35,416 bases of DNA from Blautia wexlerae. Its GTDB lineage: Bacteria > Bacillota > Clostridia > Lachnospirales > Lachnospiraceae. The position numbers were made by a program, and so were the translations under genes. Location: NCBI RefSeq assembly GCF_013300825.1, contig NZ_JAAIMY010000031.1, positions 1 through 35,416 of the forward strand, in the 5' to 3' direction. The notes under the pieces were generated by a model. The model saw nothing but the letters and a program-made list of their open reading frames with translations, had not been told where the DNA came from and did no database searches. Below, piece after piece: positions 9,301 to 15,846 of this stretch (position 1 is its first letter; each line of letters opens with the position of its first letter).

Positions 9301-9668
9301 ATACATCCGTCAATGCTTGTAACAACTGTCAGTTCTTTCTCTTCCAGTAACGCCTTAATAACCTTCATTCTCTGACGTATCAGAAGATTTCCATGGATAT
9401 CTGCCTGAAAAAACAGAAGATCCTTTGCCGGATAAGAATACACTTTTCTGTCATAGAATCTGTAATCCTCATAAATTTCTCTGGCGCGTCGTTCGTCCTC
9501 AGCCAGGATCAGGCGATAAGATATCCCCTCTGAAAGTCCGTATATCAAATGAGATTTCTGCGATTCCATACATCCGGAAACCTGCAGAATCCCTTTATTT
9601 GTTTTGCTCTTTTCTTTAATCTGTTCAAACTCTGCAAGCCCCTGCAGAGGTGTCAAAAATGCTTTCAT
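6348..9668 (-). CDS. mfd: transcription-repair coupling factor Mfd
   Basis: 1106-residue ATP-dependent DNA translocase that removes RNA polymerase stalled at lesions and recruits UvrA. Domains in order: UvrB-like N-terminus (about 1-330), CarD-like RNA polymerase-interacting domain (about 450-520, FVVHEKHGLGIYRGI), RecG-like motor with Walker A GDVGYGKT (about 590) and DEEQRFG box (about 693), then the C-terminal autoinhibitory TRCF domain. Length is slightly below the usual 1,150. I chose the ATG at 9668, 5 nt after AGGGG, over an in-frame GTG two codons upstream that overlaps that site. Before the CarD-like domain is a run of seven lysines encoded by an A8 tract. It sits downstream of pth, the common order in Firmicutes. 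Confidence 0.97.
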   Translation of the reverse strand: MKAFLTPLQGLAEFEQIKEKSKTNKGILQVSGCMESQKSHLIYGLSEGISYRLILAEDERRAREIYEDYRFYDRKVYSYPAKDLLFFQADIHGNLLIRQRMKVIKALLEEKELTVVTSIDGCMDFLESLEKIKEQLIHYESDSTVDTEQLKNQLVALGYERAGQVEMPGQFSVRGGIVDIYCLTEENPWRIELWGDEIDSIRSFDPESQRSLEKLEEITIYPAVEHIGDKDMVSFLDYFPEERTIIFLDEPNRLTEKGGAVEEEYRQSRMHREEKGSRNLPENWLCSFEQLQKELNKRNCISVCALEPKQAGWKVREKFYLEVKSVNAYNNSFELLVKDLHQYKKQGYRIALLSGSRTRAERLAKDLQEEGLAAFYGQDYDREICPGEIMVVYGHAKKGFEYPLIKFAVMTESDIFGQEQKKKKKKKNYSGNRIQDFAELSIGDFVVHEKHGLGIYRGIEKVEVDRIVKDYIKIEYRGGSNLYILATQLDCLQKYSGADAAKTPKLNKLGTQEWNKTKSKVRGAVKNIAKELVELYAVRQEKEGYVCGPDTVWQKEFEEMFPYEETEDQLSAIEDAKRDMESTKIMDRLICGDVGYGKTEVALRAAFKEVQESRQVAYLAPTTILAQQIYNTFVQRMKEFPVRVELLCRFRTPAQQKKAIEDLKKGQVDVIIGTHRILSKDVQFKNLGLLIVDEEQRFGVTHKEKIKQLKKDVDVLTLTATPIPRTLHMSLIGIRDMSVLEEPPMDRMPIQTYVMEYDEETVREAINRELRRGGQVYYVYNRVTDIADVALRIAKLVPDARVDFAHGQMSERELENVMYSFVNGDIDVLVSTTIIETGLDISNVNTMIIHDSDRYGLSQLYQLRGRIGRSNRTAYAFLMYRQNMMLKETAEKRLAAIREYTDLGSGFKIAMRDLELRGAGNLLGAQQHGHMNAVGYDLYCKMLSEAVKEAKGIHTMEDFETSVDLNVDAYIPDSYISNEFQKLDIYKRIAGIETQQDYDDMLEELLDRFGEPGKAVLNLLAVAKLKAIAHQGYVTEIKQTGKTVRFTLYEKAKLNTEGFPALMQKYRRGLQFKNEQEPKFILEPQGNLILALTEFAEELKSMAENM

Positions 9669-9697
9669 CTTCACCCCTCATGATCCTTCAACGTAAT

Positions 9698-9729
9698 AAA
9701 AGCGGCTTCTGTTTCCAGTTACCGCTTTT
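9698..9729 (-). terminator. hairpin between pth and mfd, terminator or attenuator
   Basis: AAAAGCGG at 9698-9705 pairs with CCGCTTTT at 9722-9729, followed on the minus strand by TTTTATTAC. Only about 30 nt separate it from the mfd start, with no room for a promoter, so it may only partly stop pth transcripts before mfd. Confidence 0.45.
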
Positions 9730-9768
9730 TATATCTTTTTACTGAACAATCATCTGTTTCCTGTCCGC

Positions 9769-10350
9769 TTATTTCTGTACAGGTACTTTCCTGTTATATT
9801 CATTCATGGCTGCATCTGCCCCCTGTGAGATTATGATATCCACAGACTTTGCAGCTCTTCCTATAGCTTCATCCACAAGTTTCCTGTCCTCTGTGGAAAA
9901 TCTGCCAAGTACATGGTCTGCCAGATCCCATCCCTTGGGCTTGGCACCAACTCCTACTTTGATACGAAGAAATTTCTCCGTACCAAGCTGGCGGATAATA
10001 TCTTTGATTCCGTTATGTCCGCCGGCACTTCCCTGCTTGCGGATACGGAGCTGTCCGGGCTCCAGATCAATATCATCATAAATAACAATAAGTTCTGATT
10101 CCGGATCAATTTTAAAATAATTCGCCATCTCACGGACAGGACCGCCACTCAGGTTCATAAAAGAAAGCGGCTTCATAAGAATCACTTTCTCCCCGCCGAT
10201 CATAGTTTTGCCATACATGGCATTAAACTTCACACCACCCTGAGGAACATTATAATCTTCCACCAGACTGTCAATCGTATCAAAGCCCATATTATGGCGC
10301 GTTGCCTCATACTGCTTCCCGGGATTTCCCAGGCCAACTACTAAATACAT
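9769..10350 (-). CDS. pth: peptidyl-tRNA hydrolase
   Basis: 193-residue monomeric hydrolase that frees tRNA from peptidyl-tRNAs dropped by stalled ribosomes. The family start YLVVGLGNPGKQYEATRHN carries the catalytic His in TRHNMGF, and KPLSFMNLSG and GSAGGHNGIKDI are further hallmarks. Length is typical. I chose the ATG at 10350, which sits behind AGGAG at about 9 nt and gives MYLVVGLGNPG; the frame extends ten codons further to 10380 without support. Upstream of mfd as in many Firmicutes, with an intervening hairpin. A TTGACA occurs upstream at 10414-10409, but no fitting -10 follows. Confidence 0.96.
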   Translation of the reverse strand: MYLVVGLGNPGKQYEATRHNMGFDTIDSLVEDYNVPQGGVKFNAMYGKTMIGGEKVILMKPLSFMNLSGGPVREMANYFKIDPESELIVIYDDIDLEPGQLRIRKQGSAGGHNGIKDIIRQLGTEKFLRIKVGVGAKPKGWDLADHVLGRFSTEDRKLVDEAIGRAAKSVDIIISQGADAAMNEYNRKVPVQK

Positions 10351-10515
10351 ATATGTGTCTCCTGAATAATTTAACACCATTTTCCGGAATTACCATACCT
10401 GTCCTGATGTCAAATTTATTTTTTTAACATACTCTAAAGTGTGTTTAAAAAATCAATCCCGCAAATTGTGACGCACATCTTGCAGAAAGCATTTTTCAAA
10501 TACACGCTAAGATAA

Positions 10516-11469
10516 TTAATTAAAATATACCATTTCTTCCTTAAGTGGCTCGCATTCTTTCACATCACTTGCATAAAGAACAATGCCCTCGCCCTGATAT
10601 TCTGTACGATTCTCAAACGCAACCTTCGCTGTTACTTCTACCCAGCTGCCCTCTTTGATATGCGGTGCATAATCGCTTCTGCACACATATCCAAGGAAGG
10701 TGGTATCATCTGCGCAGCAAGTCATTGCCACACGTCCCGGAACAAAGAATTTGCTTCCCATTCCACGTGGTTTCATGACACGTCCTTTAAAGCGGACAAT
10801 TTTGTCTACATATTTATCCGGATTATCCATGGCATCCACAAACCAGATACCATAATCTTCCGGCGGGATTTCAATAATCGGTGCATTGATATCAAACGGC
10901 ATCTCATCCTGGAAAATGTCGTCCATCTCGCCCTCTTCATTTTCAAAAATAACCTCTGCGCTCTGATTTGCAACCTTAATCCCTCGTCTGTATGCAGGAA
11001 GCGGATCTCCTTCTTTACAACGGTTAAATACAACCATATCTGTATTTCTGATCATATCCATGAACAGAGATTTCATATTTGCCATATATACCTGATAGGT
11101 TGTTGCATCCACACAGGTAATTTCCTGCTCAATGCCCCAGCCTTCCGGAAGCTCCATCTGCTCAAACTTACTTACAAGCCACATTCCGTTGTACTCGATC
11201 ACAACACGCTCCGGCTGATGAATGATATCCATGGCAGCCAGACGCTGTGGTGTCAGATCTTCTTCATCCTCGATCACTTCCACAACTGTGTTTGTAAGTT
11301 TCAGTTTATCCATATCATATTCTTCTTCGCCTTCTTCGCAAAGGATCAGCAGAGTTTTGCCGTCAATGGCAAAATACTCCTGCTGCAGTGTAAAATCCAG
11401 AAAAGTAGTCTTTCCGCTTTCCAGGAATCCTGTAACCAAATAAATGGGAACTCTGATATCATCCATCAT
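10516..11469 (-). CDS. G3E-type GTPase fused to a TIGR03943/YcgQ-like C-terminal domain
   Basis: 317 residues. The N-terminal half is a CobW/G3E-like P-loop GTPase with Walker A GFLESGKTT (residues 14-22) and a degenerate NRCKEGD in the position of NKxD. It lacks the CxCC metal-binding motif of classical COG0523 proteins; the equivalent stretch reads ILCEEGEEE. From about residue 200 the protein resembles the C-terminal OB-like domain of TIGR03943/YcgQ proteins (VRFKGRVMKPRGMGSKFFVPGR as the first part, then MTCCADD). In other Firmicutes YcgQ-type proteins work with a permease, and these systems are tied to metal homeostasis. It lies 153 bp downstream of the His-rich G3E gene, so a joint role in metal allocation is inferred. 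No permease is in the window. The ATG at 11469 follows AAGGA. Confidence 0.8.
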   Translation of the reverse strand: MMDDIRVPIYLVTGFLESGKTTFLDFTLQQEYFAIDGKTLLILCEEGEEEYDMDKLKLTNTVVEVIEDEEDLTPQRLAAMDIIHQPERVVIEYNGMWLVSKFEQMELPEGWGIEQEITCVDATTYQVYMANMKSLFMDMIRNTDMVVFNRCKEGDPLPAYRRGIKVANQSAEVIFENEEGEMDDIFQDEMPFDINAPIIEIPPEDYGIWFVDAMDNPDKYVDKIVRFKGRVMKPRGMGSKFFVPGRVAMTCCADDTTFLGYVCRSDYAPHIKEGSWVEVTAKVAFENRTEYQGEGIVLYASDVKECEPLKEEMVYFN

Positions 11470-11622
11470 ATAATTTATTCCTTTATCTTTATCCTGATTC
11501 TGTTATTATCTGCCGAAATCGTTCAGTCTCGCATCTATGACACAGGATTTCATGCTCCGATGAGCTGAATCCAGATGCAGTATTTTAGAGGATTGCCATA
11601 AATCGCTGCTTCCTCATGATCA

Positions 11623-12765
11623 TTATGCAAGCCCGAATAATTCTGCAAGTTTATCTTCTTTCAGTTTAGAGCCGATTACGCAGAGACGACCTGTGTATTC
11701 CGGTGCACCTTCACGGATTTCTGTTTCCTCCGGAACCATGTCAAAATAAATCCATGTTCCGTCTTCTGCAGGAAGCATTCCCTTTGCACGAAGAATAATA
11801 CCGTAATCTTCTGAAGCGGAAAGAGCCTCAAGCATCTTCTCAAGACCTTCTCTTGTGTATTTCTTAATCGTCTCACGTCCCCAGCTTGTAAATACCTCAT
11901 CTGCGTGATGATGGTGATGATCATGATGATCATGTCCGCAGCCGCATTCATGGTCGTGATCGTGGTGATGATGCTCATGGTCTTCGTGATCATGTCCGCA
12001 GCCGCATTCATGGTCGTGGTCATGGTGATGATGTTCATGGTCTTCGTGGTCATGTTCACAGCCACATTCATGGTCGTGATCGTGGTGATGATGTTCTCCA
12101 TGTTCATGTACATGTCCGCACTCCGGGCATACCTCTTCCTCAGACATCAGTTCTTCCTCAAGAGATACCGGTTTCTCCATAACCTCAAGGATTTTCTTTC
12201 CGTCCAGTTTCTCAATCGGAGTGGTGATGATAGCAGCTTTCGCATTAATTCCACGAAGAAGTTCCATTGCCTGCTGCGCTTTCTTCTCATCAATGATATC
12301 TGTACGGCTCATAATGATCGCACCTGCATATTCAACCTGATTATCAAAGAACTCACCAAAGTTTCTCATATACATTTTGCACTTCTTTGCATCAACTACA
12401 GTTGTATAGCTGTTCAAAACGATATCCACATCTCCCTGAACACCCTGTACTGCCTTGATAACATCTGAGAGTTTACCAACACCTGATGGCTCGATCAGTA
12501 TTCTGTCCGGATGATATTTATCCACAACCTCTTTCAGAGAAGTGCCAAAATCTCCCACTAATGAACAGCAGATACATCCGGAATTCATTTCCCTGATCTG
12601 GATTCCCGCTTCCTTCAGGAAACCACCGTCAATGCCAATCTCACCAAATTCATTCTCGATCAGTACAACCTGCTCATCTGCATAAGCCTCTTTCAGAAGT
12701 TTCTTAATCAATGTAGTTTTACCGGCTCCAAGGAAACCGGAAATAATATCAATCTTAGTTGCCAT
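11623..12765 (-). CDS. COG0523 (CobW/YeiR-like) GTPase, His-rich metallochaperone
   Basis: 380-residue G3E GTPase. Walker A is GFLGAGKTT (residues 10-18) and the metal-binding CxCC motif is GCICC (Cys64, 66, 67). Switch EPSG, a TRTD-like guanine motif (SRTD) and a C-terminal CobW_C domain (about 300-380) follow. Between the domains (about residues 213-290) is a CPECGH motif and a His/Asp/Cys-rich region made of three near-identical 20-residue units (HHHHDHDHECGCGHDHEDHE). This strongly suggests storage or delivery of Zn2+, Ni2+ or a similar ion. The ATG at 12765 follows GAGGAG by 10 nt; an in-frame start at 12786 is unsupported. Metal identity is unknown and no Zur-like box was recognised upstream. 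Confidence 0.9.
   Translation of the reverse strand: MATKIDIISGFLGAGKTTLIKKLLKEAYADEQVVLIENEFGEIGIDGGFLKEAGIQIREMNSGCICCSLVGDFGTSLKEVVDKYHPDRILIEPSGVGKLSDVIKAVQGVQGDVDIVLNSYTTVVDAKKCKMYMRNFGEFFDNQVEYAGAIIMSRTDIIDEKKAQQAMELLRGINAKAAIITTPIEKLDGKKILEVMEKPVSLEEELMSEEEVCPECGHVHEHGEHHHHDHDHECGCEHDHEDHEHHHHDHDHECGCGHDHEDHEHHHHDHDHECGCGHDHHDHHHHHADEVFTSWGRETIKKYTREGLEKMLEALSASEDYGIILRAKGMLPAEDGTWIYFDMVPEETEIREGAPEYTGRLCVIGSKLKEDKLAELFGLA
11897..12103. repeat. 60-bp tandem repeat coding for the metal-binding region
   Basis: Two full copies (11941-12000 and 12001-12060) and two partial flanking copies, each built around GCCGCATTCATGGTCGTG and spaced exactly 60 bp. It is in frame with the G3E gene, so copy-number change by slippage would add or remove 20-residue metal-binding units without a frameshift. 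Confidence 0.85.
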
Positions 12766-13057
12766 TGTCTTATTTCTCCTCTTCATTAAGATTTATATTT
12801 CTGAATAACTGCCATATAGCCGTCATTTTTTATATTCTGCCATTTTTATGAACAAACAGAATAACTTTTGGAACTTCCATCATTATCTATCTGTTTATAT
12901 ATTTACCTGCAACGTACTCATTATACATAAGATATCCAATGTATTCAAGTCTGCCATTAACGCATTTTGACCAGGAAACACCTGTGCCCCCTGGTTTACA
13001 GATATCCTGCAGTTATTCAATACTTTCAGAACAACCTGCCTGTTCACATCAAAGAAA

Positions 13058-13082
13058 GGGGCATGATCCACCATCATGCCCC
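13058..13082 (-). terminator. terminator after the HPr-like gene
   Basis: GGGGCATGAT at 13058-13067 and ATCATGCCCC at 13073-13082 form a perfect 10-bp stem with a 5-nt loop. TTTCTTTG follows on the minus strand, 20 bp past the stop codon. It separates this gene from the G3E gene. The rest of the gap 12766-13101 holds no credible gene or promoter that I can name. Confidence 0.8.
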
Positions 13083-13101
13083 CTCCTGTATACACTAATG
13101 A

Positions 13102-13335
13102 TCAACCGTTGATCATAAAGCTCATTAATTTATCAATATCGTCTTTCTCATAAGCAACGATCTCAAGTTCCGGAATCTCTCCACCTGAGAAAATGTTTGC
13201 CAGAGATACATACTGGGATAATTTAGATTTAAGGTTCAGTCTGTCACCTTCGCCTGTTACTAATTCTACTCTGCCTTCGCAGCTGTCAACTACAGAAAAA
13301 AATTTATCAATATCTTTAATGTTAGATACTTTCAT
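13102..13335 (-). CDS. small HPr-like protein
   Basis: 77 residues with the pattern of an HPr-fold domain: a strand/helix start (DIDKFFSVVDSCEGRVELVTG), then LNLKSKLSQYVSLANIF resembling the Ser46-helix region of HPr, and a C-terminal helix KDDIDKLMSFM. The segment that should carry the phosphorylatable His15 has no histidine, so it cannot act as a normal PTS phosphocarrier. It may instead be a regulatory, Crh-like paralogue. The ATG at 13335 follows AAGGAG by 7 nt. Monocistronic, with its own promoter and terminator. The fold assignment is inference from pattern only. Confidence 0.7.
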   Translation of the reverse strand: MKVSNIKDIDKFFSVVDSCEGRVELVTGEGDRLNLKSKLSQYVSLANIFSGGEIPELEIVAYEKDDIDKLMSFMING

Positions 13336-13393
13336 GTCCGTTCTCCTTTCAACATGGAAACCATTATTCTCTCTATTTCTTATGTTCGCGATA

Positions 13394-13422
13394 ATTATAA
13401 CTCAGATAAATTCCAAAAGCAA
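13394..13422 (-). promoter_or_regulatory. promoter of the HPr-like gene
   Basis: On the minus strand TTGCTT (13422-13417), a 17-bp spacer and a perfect TATAAT (13399-13394). The predicted leader to the ATG at 13335 is about 50 nt. Confidence 0.75.
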
Positions 13423-13547
13423 TTATTTATATTTCACGAATTTTTCATATATTATCAGCCTTACTCTGCAATATTATCAAATAAACAGCATGCCTCTGAC
13501 AATAATTCTCTCAGATATTTACATATAGCCTGAAATCATCCCCAAAA

Positions 13548-15434
13548 TTAATATGTAAAAATCGCAACCCCATAAGCCGGCAACGGATATGCGAAGGAAA
13601 ACTCTCTGTTATCGCATTCCTGTTTTACTGCCTTAAATATCTTTGGTTGCTCCAGAAGTCCATTCTCGTCCATGATCAGCTTGTACTGTTTTTTCTTCGG
13701 AACACCAACCCTGTAATCCGGACGGTCAACAGGTGTAAAGTTAACTACGTAAAGAATATTGTTTCTCTTTGTAGGAGACTTTCTCACAAAGCTGAAAATA
13801 CTTCTGTCCCCGTCATCAGCATTGATCCACTCAAATCCTTCCGGATCATTATCACCGGCATAAAGTGCAGGATATTTCTTATAAATAGTCAGTAGATCAT
13901 GCACATAATTCTGAAGTTCCTTGTGCGGCTCTTCGTTCAGGAGGAACCAGTCAAGTTCCCTCTCCTCACTCCACTCACGAAGCTGTCCGAATTCCTGTCC
14001 CATAAACAGAAGCTTCTTGCCCGGATGGCAGTTCATAAATGAATATGCAGCCTTTAAATTCCTGAATTTGTCCGGTAACTCTCCCGGCATCTTCTCAAGC
14101 ATGGAGCATTTCAGATGAACCACCTCATCATGAGAAAGAACTAATACATATCTCTCGCTGTATGCATATGACATGGAGAAAGTCATCTTATTATGATTAA
14201 ATTTACGGAAATACGGATCCAGCTTCATATATTCCAGGAAGTCATTCATCCATCCCATATTCCACTTCAGACTGAAACCAAGTCCGTCCTTCTCCGCATC
14301 CCCTGTAACCATCGGCCACGCAGTAGATTCCTCAGCGATCATCACAGTTCCATGATTCCTTCCAAGTACTACTGTATTCAGATGCTTAAAGAATTCAATA
14401 GCCTCCAGATTCTGATTTCCGCCATATTTATTTGCGACCCATTCTCCATCCTTCTTACCATAATCAAGATAAAGCATGGAAGCAACAGCATCCACACGAA
14501 GTCCGTCTACGTGGCACTCCTCCACCCAGTAAAGGGCATTTGCAATCAGGAAGTTCTTAACCTCCGGGCGTCCATAATTATAAATCTTGGTACCCCAGTC
14601 CGGATGTTCTCCCTGTCTCGGATCTGCGTGCTCATACACTGCAGTTCCGTCAAAGTTTGCAAGACCATGGGCATCTTTCGGGAAATGTGCAGGTACCCAG
14701 TCAAGGATAACTCCAATCTTATTCTGATGTAAATAATCCACCATATACTTGAAATCCTGTGGTGTTCCATATCTGGAAGTCGGTGCATAATATCCGGTCA
14801 CCTGATATCCCCAGGAACCGTCAAAAGGATGCTCTGCGATTCCCATAAGCTCTACATGGGTATATCCCATTTCCTTCACATAAGCTGCCAGGGCATGTGC
14901 GAATTCTCTGTAATTATAAAATCCTTTTTCATTTTCCTCTGACTGCGGATGTTTCTTCCATGAACCCGGATGAACCTCATAGATTGCCATAGGCTCTACC
15001 TGCTCATCAAACTTCTCTCTGTTCTTGATCCATGTGGCATCCTTCCATTTATAGTCTGTGATATCTGTGATCCTGGAGGCTGTACCCGGACGGAGTTCAG
15101 CTTCATTTGCATAGGGATCTGCCTTATAAAGCTTCTCTCCATGCGCACCCACGATAAAGAATTTATACAGCTGTCCTATCTTCGCTCCCGGAACAAACAC
15201 TTCATAAACACCAATCGGCCCAACCTTCTCCATCGGGTTTGCTTCTTCCTCCCAGTCATTAAATTCACCGATTACAGAAACAGACTGTGCATTCGGTGCC
15301 CAGACCGCAAAATATACACCCTTTTTTCGTCTGTATGTAGTCGGATGGGCACCCAGTTTCTTGTATACTTCATAATTGGTTCCCTGTCCAAATAAATATT
15401 GATCCAAATCCGTAAATTTCATACTCACACCCAT
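13548..15434 (-). CDS. glgB: 1,4-alpha-glucan branching enzyme
   Basis: 628 residues; introduces alpha-1,6 branches into glycogen. An N-terminal CBM48 domain (about 20-115, with VYFAVWAPNAQSVSVIGEFNDW in part) precedes a GH13 barrel. The nucleophile is in GLRVDAV (about residue 312), the acid/base in AEES (about 368) and the substrate-stabilising motif is LSHDEVVH (about 431). The C-terminal all-beta domain ends the protein. Length is typical. I chose the ATG at 15434, 7 nt after GGAGG; an in-frame ATG 42 codons upstream lies inside a repeat and has no site. No other glg gene is adjacent, so glycogen synthesis genes must lie elsewhere. Transcribed from its own promoter with a leader of about 220 nt. 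Confidence 0.96.
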   Translation of the reverse strand: MGVSMKFTDLDQYLFGQGTNYEVYKKLGAHPTTYRRKKGVYFAVWAPNAQSVSVIGEFNDWEEEANPMEKVGPIGVYEVFVPGAKIGQLYKFFIVGAHGEKLYKADPYANEAELRPGTASRITDITDYKWKDATWIKNREKFDEQVEPMAIYEVHPGSWKKHPQSEENEKGFYNYREFAHALAAYVKEMGYTHVELMGIAEHPFDGSWGYQVTGYYAPTSRYGTPQDFKYMVDYLHQNKIGVILDWVPAHFPKDAHGLANFDGTAVYEHADPRQGEHPDWGTKIYNYGRPEVKNFLIANALYWVEECHVDGLRVDAVASMLYLDYGKKDGEWVANKYGGNQNLEAIEFFKHLNTVVLGRNHGTVMIAEESTAWPMVTGDAEKDGLGFSLKWNMGWMNDFLEYMKLDPYFRKFNHNKMTFSMSYAYSERYVLVLSHDEVVHLKCSMLEKMPGELPDKFRNLKAAYSFMNCHPGKKLLFMGQEFGQLREWSEERELDWFLLNEEPHKELQNYVHDLLTIYKKYPALYAGDNDPEGFEWINADDGDRSIFSFVRKSPTKRNNILYVVNFTPVDRPDYRVGVPKKKQYKLIMDENGLLEQPKIFKAVKQECDNREFSFAYPLPAYGVAIFTY

Positions 15435-15519
15435 CTGGAGTCCTCCCTTAACTTCGGTTTCTATCTTTTTACAGATACTGATTCCATAAAATAATGCCGT
15501 AACAGAATCTCTTACACTG

Positions 15520-15602
15520 CTGTTCACTCTCTTCTCAGTAACGTAGCCAAAATTCATTCCAGATTGCCTGCGGCAATGGAATTTTGGCGTGTGAACAGTA
15601 AC
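15520..15602. repeat. palindromic repeat in the glgB leader
   Basis: The outer arms CTGTTCAC (15520-15527) and GTGAACAG (15591-15598) enclose GCCAAAATTC (15546-15555) paired with GAATTTTGGC (15579-15588), and GCC/GGC pairs near the tip. The left end (15520-15542) is a variant of the dispersed repeat found at 17388 and 34202, with TTCTCAGTAAC preserved. It lies wholly within the transcribed glgB leader and could fold in RNA. Confidence 0.7.
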
Positions 15603-15661
15603 TATCTTACAGCAAGTTCAATCAGGAATACGAACTGACTTTTAGTCATTCTATAAGCCCT

Positions 15662-15690
15662 ATTATACCAATGGACATTCCATACGTCAA
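15662..15690 (-). promoter_or_regulatory. promoter of glgB
   Basis: On the minus strand TTGACG (15690-15685), a 17-bp spacer and a perfect TATAAT (15667-15662). Confidence 0.78.
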
Positions 15691-15753
15691 TTAAAAATAT
15701 GTATATATTCAACAATTTTTTAATATATTTTATGTATTTTTTGTAAAAAACAT

Positions 15754-15793
15754 AAAGAGCAAAGAAGTGCCTTTGCTCTCTTCTTTGCTCTTT
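15754..15793 (-). terminator. terminator of the deacetylase cluster
   Basis: Perfect 14-bp arms AAAGAGCAAAGAAG (15754-15767) and CTTCTTTGCTCTTT (15780-15793) are followed on the minus strand by TATGTTTTTTAC. It lies about 55 bp after the first deacetylase stop codon. The AT-rich stretch 15690-15750 between it and the glgB promoter holds nothing else recognisable. Confidence 0.8.
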
Positions 15794-15846
15794 CGTATGT
15801 TCGTAATTACTCTGTATGATCCACACTGCAGGATTGCATATGTTTT

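Noticed and set aside
10409..10430. TTGACA on the minus strand as a pth promoter
   Set aside because: No -10 box at 16-18 bp; the nearest candidate is poor and too close.
10421..10452. Imperfect inverted repeat between the G3E gene and pth
   Set aside because: The stem has mismatches and no T-run on the transcribed strand, so I do not call it a terminator.
11897..12120. Regular 60-bp repeats resembling a CRISPR array
   Set aside because: The repeats are contiguous, without unique spacers, and keep a reading frame inside a real gene.
11905..12468. Met/Val-rich open frame of 187 codons on the plus strand
   Set aside because: It is the complement of the His/Asp repeat of the G3E gene, not a membrane protein.
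12895..13095. 66-codon open frame on the minus strand
   Set aside because: It overlaps the terminator at 13058-13082 and has no ribosome site or recognisable content.
15602..15826. 74-codon open frame on the minus strand
   Set aside because: It spans the glgB promoter and the terminator at 15754-15793; AT-driven composition.
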